Positions 1 through 10,719 of a stretch of 29,592 nt of DNA are shown here, one piece after another (the stretch's first letter is position 1; every line of letters begins with the position of its first letter). The stretch comes from Gnetum montanum (taxonomy: Eukaryota > Streptophyta > Gnetopsida > Gnetales > Gnetaceae), in the NCBI GenBank assembly GCA_015680685.1, contig MNCI01017574.1, forward strand, positions 60,725-90,316. The letters run 5' to 3'. A program made the position numbers and the translations under genes. A model generated the notes under the pieces. The model searched no databases, was not told the origin of the DNA, and worked only from the letters and a program-made list of their open reading frames with translations.

Positions 1-2019
1 GTGGCATTCCCCATGATTGTGGATGCTACCACTGTTGATATTGCTCAATCAGTTGTGGTGGAGTTCCACTTGGATAATACATTAAGGGTTGGTGGAACTA
101 TCTTGGGTTACCTTGGGGATAAGGTAACCTTTGGGGTGTTTGCCTTTTGTTTAATCATGGGTTGAGTGCATACACCCCAAACTCTTGCGTATGTGATATT
201 ACAGGGAAACATCCCTTAGGATGGTCATATTGACATACTTCACATCCACTATCATTGTCTGTTTCTAACTCCACAACCTCTTCAATGATGGCAACTTTGC
301 CCTTACCCTTGCTACGTGTGTGTTCAGCTTCTCTCTTTTTTCTTTTTTCATGATCACTACCTTGCTCTCTAGACTCCTGTACTTTTTTAAGGAAAAATTG
401 AAATCTACTGTCTAGGGAATCCCACATTTGGTCTACCTTTGCTGATACTTCTGATGTCAACTTTTGGATGGGCAAAGTTTTCCTATTTACCATCTCTTCG
501 AGTGGTGACTCGTCTTCATCCTCACAAAATCTTACTCCCCTCTTCCAGAGGGAAGGATCTCAGTTATACTCTTTTGCACTTTCTCTCTTCTATAGCTCAC
601 CTTCTTCCTTAGCAATTTGCTCCAATAGCCTTTGAATTTGATGGGACCTAAGCTCACATATTCTCCCTTGGGCATAAGTCCCAACGGTTCTTCTCGTTTC
701 ATGCCTAAGCCCATCCACGAGATGGCACAGTTGATTCCTTTGCGAATAACCATGGCCAAGACAATGTGTAACAGTGCATAATATCAGCCCATGGCAGCAT
801 CAAAGGGTTCATGTCCTCCTTATTTCCAGCCTTGGATTTTCTTTCGCAAGTTACACACTCGGGAGTATTTTTGGTACTTATCATTAAATAGTTCTAACAT
901 AGTACTCCACCTACAAATGGATTCCAGTTCTAAAGACCGGTACCAGCTTTCCACTTCTTTAACTAGTGTTTGTGGGAACAACTTAAGTTTTTTCCATTCA
1001 TTCTCTATATTTTATAAGGCACACGCATCATGGAATACTTGAAAGTGATTCTAAGGATCAGTGTTGTATCCTCCTTCAAATTGTGGGATATTGTTCATAT
1101 CTAATCTCTTGATCCTACTATCTTTCTGGTGCCTTGTTGGAATTATAACAACCTCAGTTATGTCCAACATACTTCGAGTAGCAAGTAGGGGTCCATTGTG
1201 ATGGTCTCATCCATGACAGCTATGATGCCTACGTTGTTCCCTACTCTTCCTTCTTCTATGTCGTGACTTTATAGAGTGCCCTCGTCCCCTTTCCTAGCTA
1301 TTTTGTCTATGAATTCCACTTTGCCTACCTTTATCCCCATGGTATTTTTCTTTATGACTACATCTGGACATTGAAGGAGAGGACGAAGGAGATGATGAAG
1401 GTGAAGAAGAAGGATAACCATCACCATGATGATGTCTGCCACCTTCTCTTTGGCGACCTTGGCTTTGATCGCTATTGCGATCAGAATGTCCATCTTTATC
1501 ATGTATTTGTGTCCCTTTTTCAGATCCTTTCTACCCATGGGTATCAGAACTTGGTTATGAATAGTGGAATGAAGGTTCTGATACACAACCCCTTGGCCAA
1601 AGTCAAGGGAGGAACATCATTGTGTGGGCAACTACCTAAGGCAGGTTCACCACCCTCATTTTCGCTTAAGACATGTGGGACATCTTGCAACCACTTACCC
1701 TTCAAAGACTTATGATGTCTCTTCTATTGCAAATCCCTTTGACATTGTGCCTCCGTGGGATGGTATTCTCTTGATTCATGGTCTTGTACAATGTATTTTG
1801 CATGTAAGTGTAGCATGCCAATTCGTGTGAGGGCACAAAGAAGCATGCTTGGGACTGAACGATTGGGAGGTAACACTATGTTACCTTCTAAGTCTCACCA
1901 ACACAATTGTTCATATTGATGGAGGATAAAGGTAAAGTTTGGTATATACTCATCAAGATGAATATATACCACTCGAACTTGTTGAGGGACTGGCGGATCA
2001 ACTTCATGTGTATTATGCC
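1..2019 (-). pseudogene. Gag polyprotein of element A, partial and broken
   Basis: This is the capsid/nucleocapsid precursor of an LTR retrotransposon, read on the minus strand. The longest open piece is 155-493 (112 codons). It carries a coiled-coil-like charged stretch and a Lys/Arg-rich segment rich in KGKGK, followed by a cysteine-histidine knuckle at 209-244 (C-X2-C-X3-H-X3-C). Upstream pieces around 1270-1590 and 1060-1200 match the corresponding parts of the gag of element B but are in other frames or carry stops. The region that should contain the gag start codon is absent at the N at 2020; in B it lies at 24352-24354. The left end runs out of the window just before the protease. The copy is non-functional. 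Confidence 0.85.
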
Positions 2020-2020
2020 N
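2020..2020. other. Single-N assembly gap inside element A
   Basis: Compared with element B, the sequence jumps here from a position equivalent to about 24295 to one equivalent to about 24369, so roughly 73 bases including the gag start codon are missing. The N is therefore a contig join of unknown true length rather than one unread base. Confidence 0.8.
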
Positions 2021-2123
2021 TGTGCAATGTATTCTTATTTATTATTTTCTCAATCAACCCTAAGGGTTCATTCCAACGATGTGAATGATTTCCTATGTTC
2101 TAATTAGTGCACAAACAACTAAG

Positions 2124-2141
2124 TCCCCGGCAACGACACCA
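2124..2141 (-). other. Primer binding site of element A (tRNA-Asp)
   Basis: On the plus strand the 18 bases equal the 3' end of plant tRNA-Asp (CCCCGGCAACGGCGCCA core plus leading T) at 16 of 18 positions. Both differences are G-to-A. The site sits one base inside the LTR boundary, as in elements B and C. tRNA-Asp priming is typical of the Athila/Tat group. Confidence 0.9.
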
Positions 2142-2142
2142 A

Positions 2143-2993
2143 TGATAAGCAGCAAGGCACCCCTACACTCAACCATATGAATATGAACGTTTCATGCACG
2201 ATCTGGTCAAATTCCAAGGACTAAGTGCTTATGCACCCTTGTGGAACAAGGATGGGTTGATTGATCGTTGTCTTCCCAAACTTACTTGTATGTCACGATT
2301 GTATGGTTAAGTAAGCTTGAGGCATATGATTTTTATATCTTTTATGTTTTTATGTCCTATGCTAATAGGGAAAGAGAGAGATAACTAGGTGACTAATTTA
2401 ACTTAACTACTCATTAACTAAGTTCTAACTAATCCTAACACAAGCATCCGTTCCCACTTACTATACACATCCTAAACCAGTGCAAACACTACTGGGCTCT
2501 TAAACGCTAGTCATTTCTAAGCTACCAAGTGTCACACGTATGCTCGAAGGGGTCATACTTGTGTAATTTAATGATTTGCTTAATTGATTAATATGAATTT
2601 CTATGCTAATAACATAAATGTAAAGTGCATAAAATAAAATAAATGCATAAGAAAAATAAAATAAAATAAATGCGTAAGAAAAAAAATCTCAAGTGCTGCG
2701 AGGATGAATTAAAGAGCTCATCTTTATTTCCATACATAAGATGTGCTCAGGTACACAATGTTTGAATAAAGATCCATCCACACTTCAACCTCTTGCTACG
2801 GGCACTTGGAAAATACTCTAACTTTCAAACAGACTACAAGAGTTTCGCTACTTGACTGTTAAAAGACTTCCTACAATTATGCACCTAGGCACTGTATTTA
2901 TAGGCTTGGGAGCAACTACTCTAATAATTAGAGTGACTACTAAAGTAACCACTAGAGTAACCACTTTAATAATTAGAGTAATTACTCTCATCA
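2143..2993 (-). repeat. 5' LTR of element A (851 bp)
   Basis: The LTR is bounded on the plus strand by TGATAA at the left and TCATCA at the right; in B the ends are exact inverted repeats TGATGA/TCATCA. It is homologous along its length to the LTRs at 15326-16287 and 24491-25498. A TATA box on the minus strand lies at 2894-2902. The U3 part holds a short array of CTCTAATAATTAGAG-like units (about 2911-2985). A minus-strand AATAAA signal lies near 2730. It is shorter than the LTRs of B mainly because its array has fewer units. Confidence 0.9.
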
Positions 2994-4970
2994 ACAAGCT
3001 ATCAATGTTGGAAAATATGGTCTCTCGCCCAATTCATCAAGTACTTGTATAAATCATTTAAAATTATTTTGGAAATGTTCATAGAAAGCCACTAACTCTT
3101 TCTTCATTGGATACTTCTTCATTTCCACATTCAAGCTCTAATATAACTTATTTCATGTATTTGATGAAATCCATTAATTTTTTCTCTGTATTCATCTTTG
3201 TTGTTCATAGTTTAAAAAGAGATGGTCTTTCTTTGTTTGATGTAGGGATCCAAACATTTGATATAAATATTCCTAAATCTTTACAACTATATTCATACCA
3301 TACACAAAACAAGGTACTTTGTCAAATATGTTAGTGTAGAGAATGGTTAAAACCATATCATGTTATTCTCTTTTTAAATCATTATCAAGTCTGAAGTTAA
3401 TACTTAAAACAACATGCCAAATTCTACTAGCTCTTAAGATAATTCTCATTCTTTGTGCCTAAGTCTTATAGTTCTTCATCATGAGCTTTTGCAAGTTTGT
3501 AACTATAGTCTTGCTTATTAAAGACCTCAAGAGACATTTAATTTCTTCTTCTTTTAATGTCATATTGTATAGAGAATTGGTCACATCTTTAACATTTTCA
3601 TTCTTGTTCTTCCTCATAAATTCTTATTCATTACTTGATCTCATGCCTTCTTCTTGCTCTAATACCACGTTAACTTTCAATGCAATATCATTCAAAAGTG
3701 CTTTACAAAGATTTGTAATACATCAAGATCTTTGGTAAAGAAATTTCGTAATCACCAAAAATTTTTAATTCCAATAGCTTTCTTTTATAATCTAGTATTC
3801 TTGGATCTTTTACTCATAATAGTTTATTCCTTAATTATGGACAACTATACTTTTCTTCTTTCTTTCTTTCTTTATTACTTATAGTGATACATACTGATTT
3901 GGTATTGGCCAAACCTTTAACACACCAAAGGATTATGACTCATCATAATTAACACAACACTTCATTATGATTCGTAACACACAATCATAAGTAACTCAAT
4001 TCTTATTACAATTCATAATAATGATTAATCTTACAAATTGTAACATACTCGTATGACTTGACTGACTTAACTGAACAATAGTGTCTTACAAATTAAGATA
4101 ATGTATGAATTACTATTTAACATGCCTCTAGTAATTTGAATCATAAAATAGGAGGATAAGCTATTTGAGATTTTTAGCAAAAGAGGAGAAATACATCTTT
4201 GTTATCAAAGTTGTTTTTAGCTACAATTCTTACCTTTCCCAAAATTTTGGCTAGCTCTCGAAGATTTCTCTTGGAAGAAAGAAGTTTAAATACCTAAATT
4301 AATATTATGTAGGAGATATCTCTGACAATTATGACTTGTTGTAACCTGTAAACATAAATTGCAACCTCATTGTGACTCATAGGATCCACATATTAATGAA
4401 AAACACTAGAAACTAAAAATTGTGGCTTTAATTATAAACTGTGATCAACTATGATCCACAATGCAAACTGTGACTAACTATGACTTATAATTAGTATGTT
4501 GTTGCTTACCTAACTACAGAAAAACATAGAAATGACTTTTAAAAACTACAAAACTTAAGCACAAAACTCCTACTACTCCTAGGATAGATTAAGGATAAGG
4601 ATTATCTTAAGAAGGCAAGTTGCTATCATCATGACCATTTGATTTCATAAGAAATCTATAGCTTTGTACCCAACTTAATCTATCTTTAGCTTCATACATA
4701 TCGAGGGAAACAAGATTTGCTCTTTTTTCATTTTGTTTCTTTTGGTTTTTGTTTTGTTTTTTTCTATTTTGCATTATTATTTCTAAAACCAATGCTTTGT
4801 TGCTTTATTCATTCTAGCCATTTATATATGGATTCCAATTTGTATTTGTTTCAAATCTATAAGTTTTTCATATTATAAAAGAAATCTAAATTGCTAGATT
4901 TTATATTTCATTTCATTTATTATTGTGTTGTATTTTGACTTAAGGGCTAGTAATCACATTGTGAAAAATC
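2994..4970. other. AT-rich intergenic DNA, no gene recognised
   Basis: The sequence is AT-rich, with only short open frames full of Phe, Ser and Leu. There is a TTCT microsatellite near 3857-3876 and loosely repeated AATCATAA/GTGACTAACTATGA words between 3930 and 4500. I tested the 3050-3760 stretch for retrotransposon coding on the minus strand and saw no domain motif. It is probably degraded repeat DNA. Confidence 0.5.
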
Positions 4971-5099
4971 CCACATTGTTCTTTCCCTACAAGATTACTT
5001 GTATAATGGATTCTTATAAGAACTACACAATNAAAATACCACATTGTTCTTTCCCTACAAGATTACTTGTATAATGGATTCTTATAAGAACTACACAAT
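4971..5099 (+). repeat. 61-bp exact duplication across single N (assembly join)
   Basis: Bases 4971-5031 and 5039-5099 are identical, separated by the N at 5032 and seven bases. The N lies at the end of the first copy, as expected when two overlapping contig ends were placed side by side without merging. Confidence 0.85.
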
Positions 5100-5346
5100 G
5101 CCAACCTATGGTTTGATGGATGTGTCACCAAAGTAAACCCTACATTGTACTTAAAGTCTTGTAAAGGTTGTAGTTTCCTTAATTCATAGTTTGAAGGAAT
5201 ACATTTGAAGGTATGTAGGTACCTACCCTATAAGTTTAGACTATCAATGTTAGGGAACCATGTTATTTGGTGAGTTTGTTACATTATAGTTTTTATTTTA
5301 AATTAATTTTTAGTTTCTTTTGTTTTCCTACTAATTGAGTCTGAAC

Positions 5347-5490
5347 GTATTCATCCTTCAATAAGTTCTTTGTTCCTTAGATGATGTATGATTTGAAACA
5401 TCTTTAAAAATGCAAGGNTGTATTCATCCTTCAATAAGTTTTTCGTTCCTTAGATGATGTATGATTTGAAACATCTTTAAAAATGCAAGG
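5347..5490 (+). repeat. 71-bp near-exact duplication across single N (assembly join)
   Basis: Bases 5347-5417 and 5420-5490 match at all but two positions, with the N at 5418 between them. The arrangement is the same as at 5032 and 5638. The stretch between copies of different joins (5100-5346) is ordinary AT-rich sequence without a recognisable gene. Confidence 0.85.
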
Positions 5491-5571
5491 TATGAATGAC
5501 ACAAGGATTGTCTTTTTCAAGTTTGAATGTTGATAATGATAATAAAAATAAGGATGTCTAAATGGAGGAAT

Positions 5572-5705
5572 GTATCAAAGAAACTATAGATCCTTAGTAT
5601 CTAATAATAGATTACTTTGAAAGATAAGAAGGTCAAANCGTACCAAAGAAACTATATATCCTTAGTATCTAATAATAGATTACTTTGAAAGATAAGAAGG
5701 TCAAA
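5572..5705 (+). repeat. 66-bp near-exact duplication across single N (assembly join)
   Basis: Bases 5572-5637 and 5640-5705 match at all but two positions, with the N at 5638 between them. This is the third join of the same kind within 700 bases. Confidence 0.85.
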
Positions 5706-5781
5706 TTCTTAACCTAAACCCACTTGGATATAGGTAGCAATGGTAAGATCCTAAGCTAACATGGAATGTCCTCCAAGTTTT

Positions 5782-5928
5782 TGGGGGTGTTGGAACCCAA
5801 AATAATTGAAACATAAGTACACCCTAAGATTTATAAAAGTTCATAACTCAATGCTACCTAGTAGAATTAAACCTATGACCTAGGGTTACCAAGCCAAGAC
5901 TAGTACCACTAGGCTAGTAGCTCATTGT
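5782..5928 (-). mobile_element. tRNA-derived SINE, about 147 bp, with 15-bp TSD
   Basis: The element reads on the minus strand. Near its 5' end is a perfect RNA polymerase III A box (TAGCCTAGTGG, plus-strand 5906-5916), and 32 bases further is a decayed B box (GGTTTAATTCT, 5863-5873), the spacing found in tRNA-derived SINE heads. Identical 15-bp direct repeats TGTCCTCCAAGTTTT at 5767-5781 and 5929-5943 bracket it. That length is typical of target-primed (L1/RTE-style) insertion and not of LTR elements. The tail after the tRNA-like head is about 80 bp and ends in C5 followed by a short A run that merges with the TSD. SINEs do not code for protein. The B box changes are C-to-T and G-to-A, so the copy is old. 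Confidence 0.8.
5863..5916 (-). promoter_or_regulatory. Internal Pol III promoter (A and B boxes) of the SINE
   Basis: The A box at 5906-5916 matches TRGYNNARNGG exactly on the minus strand. The B box at 5863-5873 matches GGTTCGANTCC with three transitions. Both lie in the first 66 bases of the element. Confidence 0.75.
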
Positions 5929-5943
5929 TGTCCTCCAAGTTTT

Positions 5944-7587
5944 AGATGAAAAGTAAGGTAGAATTAGCATTATTTATAATGGCGATGAAAATTTTAAAGG
6001 TTGCTTCAAACTATTTAGGGTAGGGGAGATGACTATTTCATTAAGCCTAACTAGGCTCTCAATGTTAGGCATCATAACATCTAATTATTATTTACCTTTA
6101 AGTTTGAGATAATATTTTTTTCGGTGAGAAATGAAGCTATGTTTTCCACACTTTCATGTCTCTTTGCAACAAGGACATAACACATTGCAGGTTCAAGGCC
6201 TTCGTGGATTTTAAAATAACAATTAACTAACTTTATAATAAAACACTCTCATTATCCTTGAGAGTTATGCTAGGAATAAAATTTAAGTAGGTGCTAATCT
6301 CTCATTTGTATCTTCCTTTAAACCCACCTTCCACATCTTACTGTCATTACTCTTTTCTTCGGAGCACTTGTGTAGGATTTTTCATTCCGTGGCAGCATCT
6401 TTTCATAACCGCATTGTTCATGGCCTTATCCTTGACCTTCGTGGGTCTCATCACTGTACCTATCCTTGCACAAAATAATTTTCATCATCCAGAAATATGC
6501 TCAGCCATTTCACCAATTGAAATTATTGAATGAAAAAGATAAAGTATAAATCCTTTTAAAATCCCTAAGTATCGCATAGAAGCATTAGATCGGAGCACTC
6601 GAGGCCATTATTAACCTGATGCCTTTTGTTATTCTGCTTAGTCGCGGCTACCAAAAAGGAAATTAACTTCAAATACTGCATGATACAATAAAAACGTCTT
6701 CAAGAAAGAACAAACATATTATACGCAGATCTTTAGGACGAGGCAAAACAATAACCTATGGATAGCTGGAGCGTTTTTAGTTTACAATACCTTTCAGTCA
6801 CTACCACGTGCTGTCATGTTTAAGGGAAAGTGATGTATAAAAGGTGTCCGTTTGAAAAAATTTTCTATAGTGCAACGGTGCGCTGCCATCTCTTTATCCA
6901 CAACCAACCAAAGGTGCTCAAATTTTCCATGATTTGATCCATGTCAATGTAATGCGTATTTCTTGGGATACCCATCCATCTGTATTCATTCCATTCCACT
7001 ATGTCTTGTGCGGAATCCTGCGGCATGATCCATCGTTCTGTTGCTCCATTTATATTTAGATGCAATGTATGATGGGAATGGGATACACCTAATTTCAAAA
7101 GATTTTTATCATACCCGTTCTACTGGTTCTACAATTAACAATTTTCAAAGGCTAGTAACAATAACTTTTAGAACAACTCTAAACTATATTTTTCAAAGTA
7201 TTTTTCAACTTTAAGTATTAGGCTTAATTTTTCTCTGGGTAAAATCATGAAAGCAGTGACTACCAACAGTACAAATGGCTCTTCAATAATATATAGCAAA
7301 ACTTTATCTGTTTGACATATCACAAACACCACTCAAGTAAAAGCATAGAAACTGCACTCCCGTGCGTTTCATAGAAAACTACCCATATATAAAATTTTGG
7401 CTAAATTGAGGTTGCCCTTGTATAATTCACATTCAAAATTATAAGACCAAGATAAATCAAGGCTCAAGCAAATATGCACGATGTAGCTTGAGGAAAGCAC
7501 GAAAAATTTAAAATAGCAAGTCGTATTGAAATGAAATAAACAGGGATAAAGATAACAAGGACTAATGCCTTTTATTCACATCATCCC
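5944..7587. other. Intergenic DNA, no gene supported
   Basis: There are short open frames only. A plus-strand frame at 6291-6533 (80 codons) has one hydrophobic run, and a minus-strand frame at 6865-7098 (77 codons) is rich in Trp and His; neither resembles a family I know and neither has flanking exons I can define. A G-box core CACGTG at 6805-6810 followed by TATAAAA at 6836-6842 has promoter-like spacing on the plus strand, but no coding sequence follows. It may be a remnant of a promoter. Confidence 0.4.
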
Positions 7588-7653
7588 ATGTACCGTTGTT
7601 ATTCTCTTACCCAAATCAAAATGTACCGTTGTTATTCTCTTACCCAAATCAAA
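7588..7653 (+). repeat. Two exact 33-bp tandem copies
   Basis: Bases 7588-7620 and 7621-7653 are identical (units begin ATGTACCGTTG). There is no N between them, so unlike the joins at 5-5.7 kb this is probably a real slippage duplication. Sequence from 7654 to about 8080 holds no clear gene. Confidence 0.9.
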
Positions 7654-8080
7654 GGGGAAAAGCAATCACTGTTTTTTTTATACTCATGTTTATGGGTGGG
7701 TACTGGGTCCAACCCTAAGCATTGGCTTTGCCTTAGTCACAGCACAATCCTAATCATGGGACCATAGACACGTAAGAATCAATAGGGATGCACCCCAATA
7801 GTTATACAGCACACCTTTATATGGTCCATCAAATTCATGACTTGTCTGTCCTCATATTCTAGTCACCTTGTGCATGCATGCCTGGTATCTCCTCTCAATT
7901 ATTTCATCCAACGTGTGCCTCTTCTCAAATGGACCCTCTTCCTGCTGCTGCCACTTAAATCTAATCCGTATATTTTGGAATATCCTGACAGTGTTCATAA
8001 TTCAACAGTTCAGACTTCAGAGAGAGTGAAGGTGATCGATCAAGTGAAGGATTTCCTGGATCACAAGAGTGACAAGACAA

Positions 8081-8642
8081 ATGCAACATGGCATCACCAA
8101 ACTGAAACCAGTTGTCTCGGATATTTATCAACCCAACTTCAGTTCAAAGTTCAGACATACAAGTTGCATGTAGAGTTTTGGGTCATACAAAGACCTATCA
8201 CTGCCCTCTTTGCACAAAGGAGGATTTTCTTTGAATCCTCAAGGAGATGTGACTCAACAGGAAGGATTTTTTCAAGAAAAAGACAAAAGGTATAACTTCC
8301 TGTAAAGTTCAACCACGCATAGATATCTAATATATGCTGGTGTGGCATTTCCCTTTCCCATGTTGTTTTATGAAGTACATTTATCATTTCTTGCTGCATC
8401 TGAATTCCCCGCCTGCCTTCTGAAATGTTTTGTCTGGTGGGTTTCTGCCGAAACAGGAATTGTGCAGAAAAGCAGCGATCCAGCCCACAGAGCACAGAAT
8501 TGTGGAAACGTCAGGAAGAAAAGGAGGGGTGTTGTCCAGCAAATCAAATTCATTGCACATTGCAGCAAGGTCATCATGGCAGAGGAAATCAAAAAGGAGC
8601 AAAAACCCAAGCATCTATCCAATCCAGTCCCATGCAAAATAG
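8081..8642 (+). pseudogene. Possible 5' exons of a Ser-rich host gene, interrupted
   Basis: From the ATG at 8081 a frame reads 29 further codons to a TAG at 8168-8170. In the same frame the sequence then stays open and protein-like to about 8289, where GT follows AAG. Joining 8289 to an AG at 8466-8467 would bring in the frame at 8468-8639, which has a Ser-, Lys- and Arg-rich segment around SSKSNS and ARSSWQRKSKRSK before a stop. Composition and order resemble the N-terminal half of plant regulatory proteins with short conserved motifs in disordered sequence. The internal stop argues for a pseudogene or a wrong exon model. It lies directly upstream of the frame at 8782. Inference only. Confidence 0.3.
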
Positions 8643-8781
8643 CACTAAGAGGTGGGTTCCATTTTGGATGTTGAAACCTACATCCATGGTGCTTGGATCC
8701 AAGAAGACACTCATATATTAGAATGAGTTGGGCTCTTAAAGAAAAACAACTCAAAATACATATCGAATCCGAGCCTTTTGC

Positions 8782-9354
8782 TTGTTCATTCATCCTTGCT
8801 GGTTTGGTATCTTGGATATTAAAGTAAGATATTGGAAGATAGAAGCAGTGTGGGAAATCATGCAATCATTACAGTCATCAGATATGGTGTGGACGAGGAG
8901 CTTGTCATTCTCTGAACATCTGCAGCAACAGAACAGCAGGAACCGCACTTTTTTTCATACTGGTTTGTCTGATTTTCAGCATTTGAGTCGGAGCCACCGT
9001 TTTTCCAATGTAGAACAAATACATGGTTCTCTCTTAAATGATGATTCTTCTTTACATAGTAACAAAAGGGAAGGGAAAAAATGCAGCGAACAGAAGCAGG
9101 TCAACTCCAGAGGAAGGAGAATTTCGATCTTCCTAAGATCATTTTTTGGGGGTAAATTTTCCAAAATTGGCAGAGCTAAAACCACTGATCAATCCAAAAC
9201 ATATGAGACAAATTGTTGCAGGTGTGCAGAATACAATAACAAGGAGGACAACAGAAGCATGAACATGGATAAAGGTATCTGCATTGGAGATGGAGAAGCA
9301 TGGGAGATAAGCAGTGATTCGAGTTCTGATCTATTTGAGCTCCATGACATTTGA
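8782..9354 (+). CDS. Candidate host gene, 3' coding part, ends in SSDSSSDLFEL motif
   Basis: This frame of 190 codons is the longest credible non-transposon frame in the window. The protein is Ser/Asn/Lys-rich and looks disordered, with a basic-hydrophobic patch (RRISIFLRSFFGGKFSKI, about residues 111-128), a Cys pair near NCCRCAEY (about 149-156), and an acidic serine tail SSDSSSDLFEL five residues or fewer from the stop. Tails of the form S-D-x-S-S-D-L-F-E are known in plant-specific regulators such as PHYTOCHROME KINASE SUBSTRATE proteins, and the FLxSFF patch recalls BIG GRAIN 1-like proteins; neither assignment is secure. The true start is unknown, because the first ATG may be intronic and an AG at 8879-8880 could open the exon. 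An AATAAA follows about 100 bases after the TGA. Alternatives are a gene fragment or a chance frame. Confidence 0.4.
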   Translation: MFIHPCWFGILDIKVRYWKIEAVWEIMQSLQSSDMVWTRSLSFSEHLQQQNSRNRTFFHTGLSDFQHLSRSHRFSNVEQIHGSLLNDDSSLHSNKREGKKCSEQKQVNSRGRRISIFLRSFFGGKFSKIGRAKTTDQSKTYETNCCRCAEYNNKEDNRSMNMDKGICIGDGEAWEISSDSSSDLFELHDI

Positions 9355-9454
9355 TAAGGACCTTTTCATGTCATGTTACCCCAAGTTTCCTTGCATGCTT
9401 CATTTTGTGTAGCATTAACTTTATTAGTTTGTCAACTACAAGTTATGATTGTGC

Positions 9455-9460
9455 AATAAA
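9455..9460 (+). terminator. Candidate polyadenylation signal AATAAA
   Basis: AATAAA lies about 100 bases after the stop codon at 9352-9354, in a T/A-rich context normal for plant 3' ends. It supports a gene end here but is common by chance in AT-rich DNA. Confidence 0.35.
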
Positions 9461-10356
9461 TAATAATTATCAAATGATATTTGCAAGAGAGATTCTTAAA
9501 AGACCAACAAATTGAGATTCAAACAATAAAATAAGGCTCTAGCTTCAAAAGATGTGATTGCGTACAATTCACAGGAATAAAGTAAATTAAATGAAAGATC
9601 AACGTCCGTTTTTGGCCTTTGCAGAGTTTGATTACCTTGGGTCAGGATGAAGTACACATTTGGCAGCAGGCGGTGCTCCCGTGTTTTTCTTGCCTGCTTG
9701 GTTGCGTGTTTGTTTTATCTTTTATGATCGTGCTATTCTTTTCCGCTGGCGTGGAGGACATTGCGCCTGTTCGGTAATATTGAATCGATACAAATGTGTG
9801 TCTACGGATTCATGAATGAGATCACATCTTTGATGGTTAAATCTGAACAGAATCAAGAAATATAATAATAATAGAAATAGTAGGGTTAATATAAATCTGA
9901 AGCCACGGTATTTATCTCACTAAAAAAAGTCTTAAAAAATCAAGCATCTTACTATTGTTGATGCCAACACTTCCCATGCTTGACATGGGGGCATGGTCCG
10001 ATAATTTACCCACTAAGATTTAGTTTTACCATTTAAAGCCATCACGTTATTCGAAACCAATCACATAGGATATAAAGGGTGCAGAAGGTATAATTTAGCA
10101 TTTGAGTTATTAAAACGTGGAGTAATATTGGGTCATGAAAAGGTTATTTACGTTTTGAGTGTTCACGTTTAGGAATGAATAGAAACCCAGGACCATGATA
10201 AGGTTATAGTCTTTCACATGGTAACGTTGCAGAAAATTCTTATTGGTTATGTAATGCTGCATTTGAATCCCCACTTTGCTGAGAAAAATAGAAAATCAAG
10301 CAATTAAAGATGGTGTGCCACCAATTACCACATGCACACATGATGAATTCTAACCG
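9461..10356. other. Intergenic DNA, nothing recognised
   Basis: There is no open frame above about 60 codons that looks coding, no RNA gene and no repeat boundary. Base composition is similar to 6-7.5 kb. Confidence 0.4.
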
Positions 10357-10434
10357 ACTGCCCCTCAACTAGGCATGGTCCCCACCCGTTTCGGGACTGC
10401 CCCTCAACTAGGCATGGTCCCCACCTATTTCGGG
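10357..10434 (+). repeat. Two 39-bp tandem copies
   Basis: Units 10357-10395 and 10396-10434 start ACTGCCCCTCAACTAGGC and differ at two or three positions near their ends (CCCG versus CTAT). The DNA on to 10714 is more GC-rich than that to the left and may be the start of element E, but I found no boundary. Confidence 0.85.
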
Positions 10435-10719
10435 AGCTGCATGTTGTGCAACTGCACATGTCCCATTAGAGGCCTTTGGGCACGGGAGTTACAATTCACA
10501 TCGTAGCCATTTTCACCTTGGTGGTGGTGGGCATAATCGAGGGTGCAGGGGTGCGGTCATGCAGTACTGGCTTATGTGGGCACATGGTGATGGACATGCA
10601 AATGCAGGCATTTAAAGGGAGCTCCTTCTAAAAGGAGAATGGATATCTCATGCCAGTGGGGGATCAAGGTCTCTATAGCTAGCGGTGGTAGGCAGAGCAT
10701 GGCTGTGAGTCGACAAAGG

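Larger units (their letters stand above)
1..2993 (-). mobile_element. Element A: Ty3/gypsy retrotransposon, Tat/Athila-like, truncated by window start
   Basis: The reading direction is minus: 5' LTR at 2143-2993, a one-base spacer, primer site at 2124-2141, then gag running toward base 1. The internal part is collinear with element B (1-2140 corresponds to about 22340-24471) and differs by scattered substitutions, so A and B are members of one family. Protease, polymerase and the 3' LTR must lie left of the window. The right flank begins at 2994 (acaag), the expected TSD position, which cannot be checked without the other end. A single N at 2020 replaces about 73 bases present in B. Confidence 0.9.

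Noticed and set aside
5032-5638. Tandem duplications as real biology
   Set aside because: All three end exactly at a single N, which points to unmerged contig overlaps.
6805-6842. G-box plus TATAAAA as an active promoter
   Set aside because: Spacing is plausible but no coding frame follows on the plus strand; such words are frequent by chance.
6865-7098. 77-codon Trp-rich minus-strand frame as a gene
   Set aside because: No recognisable family, no neighbouring exons and no promoter; chance cannot be excluded.
8368-8865. 165-codon minus-strand frame opposite the candidate host gene
   Set aside because: Antisense to more protein-like plus-strand sequence; Cys/Phe/Leu-rich composition typical of a complement-strand shadow.
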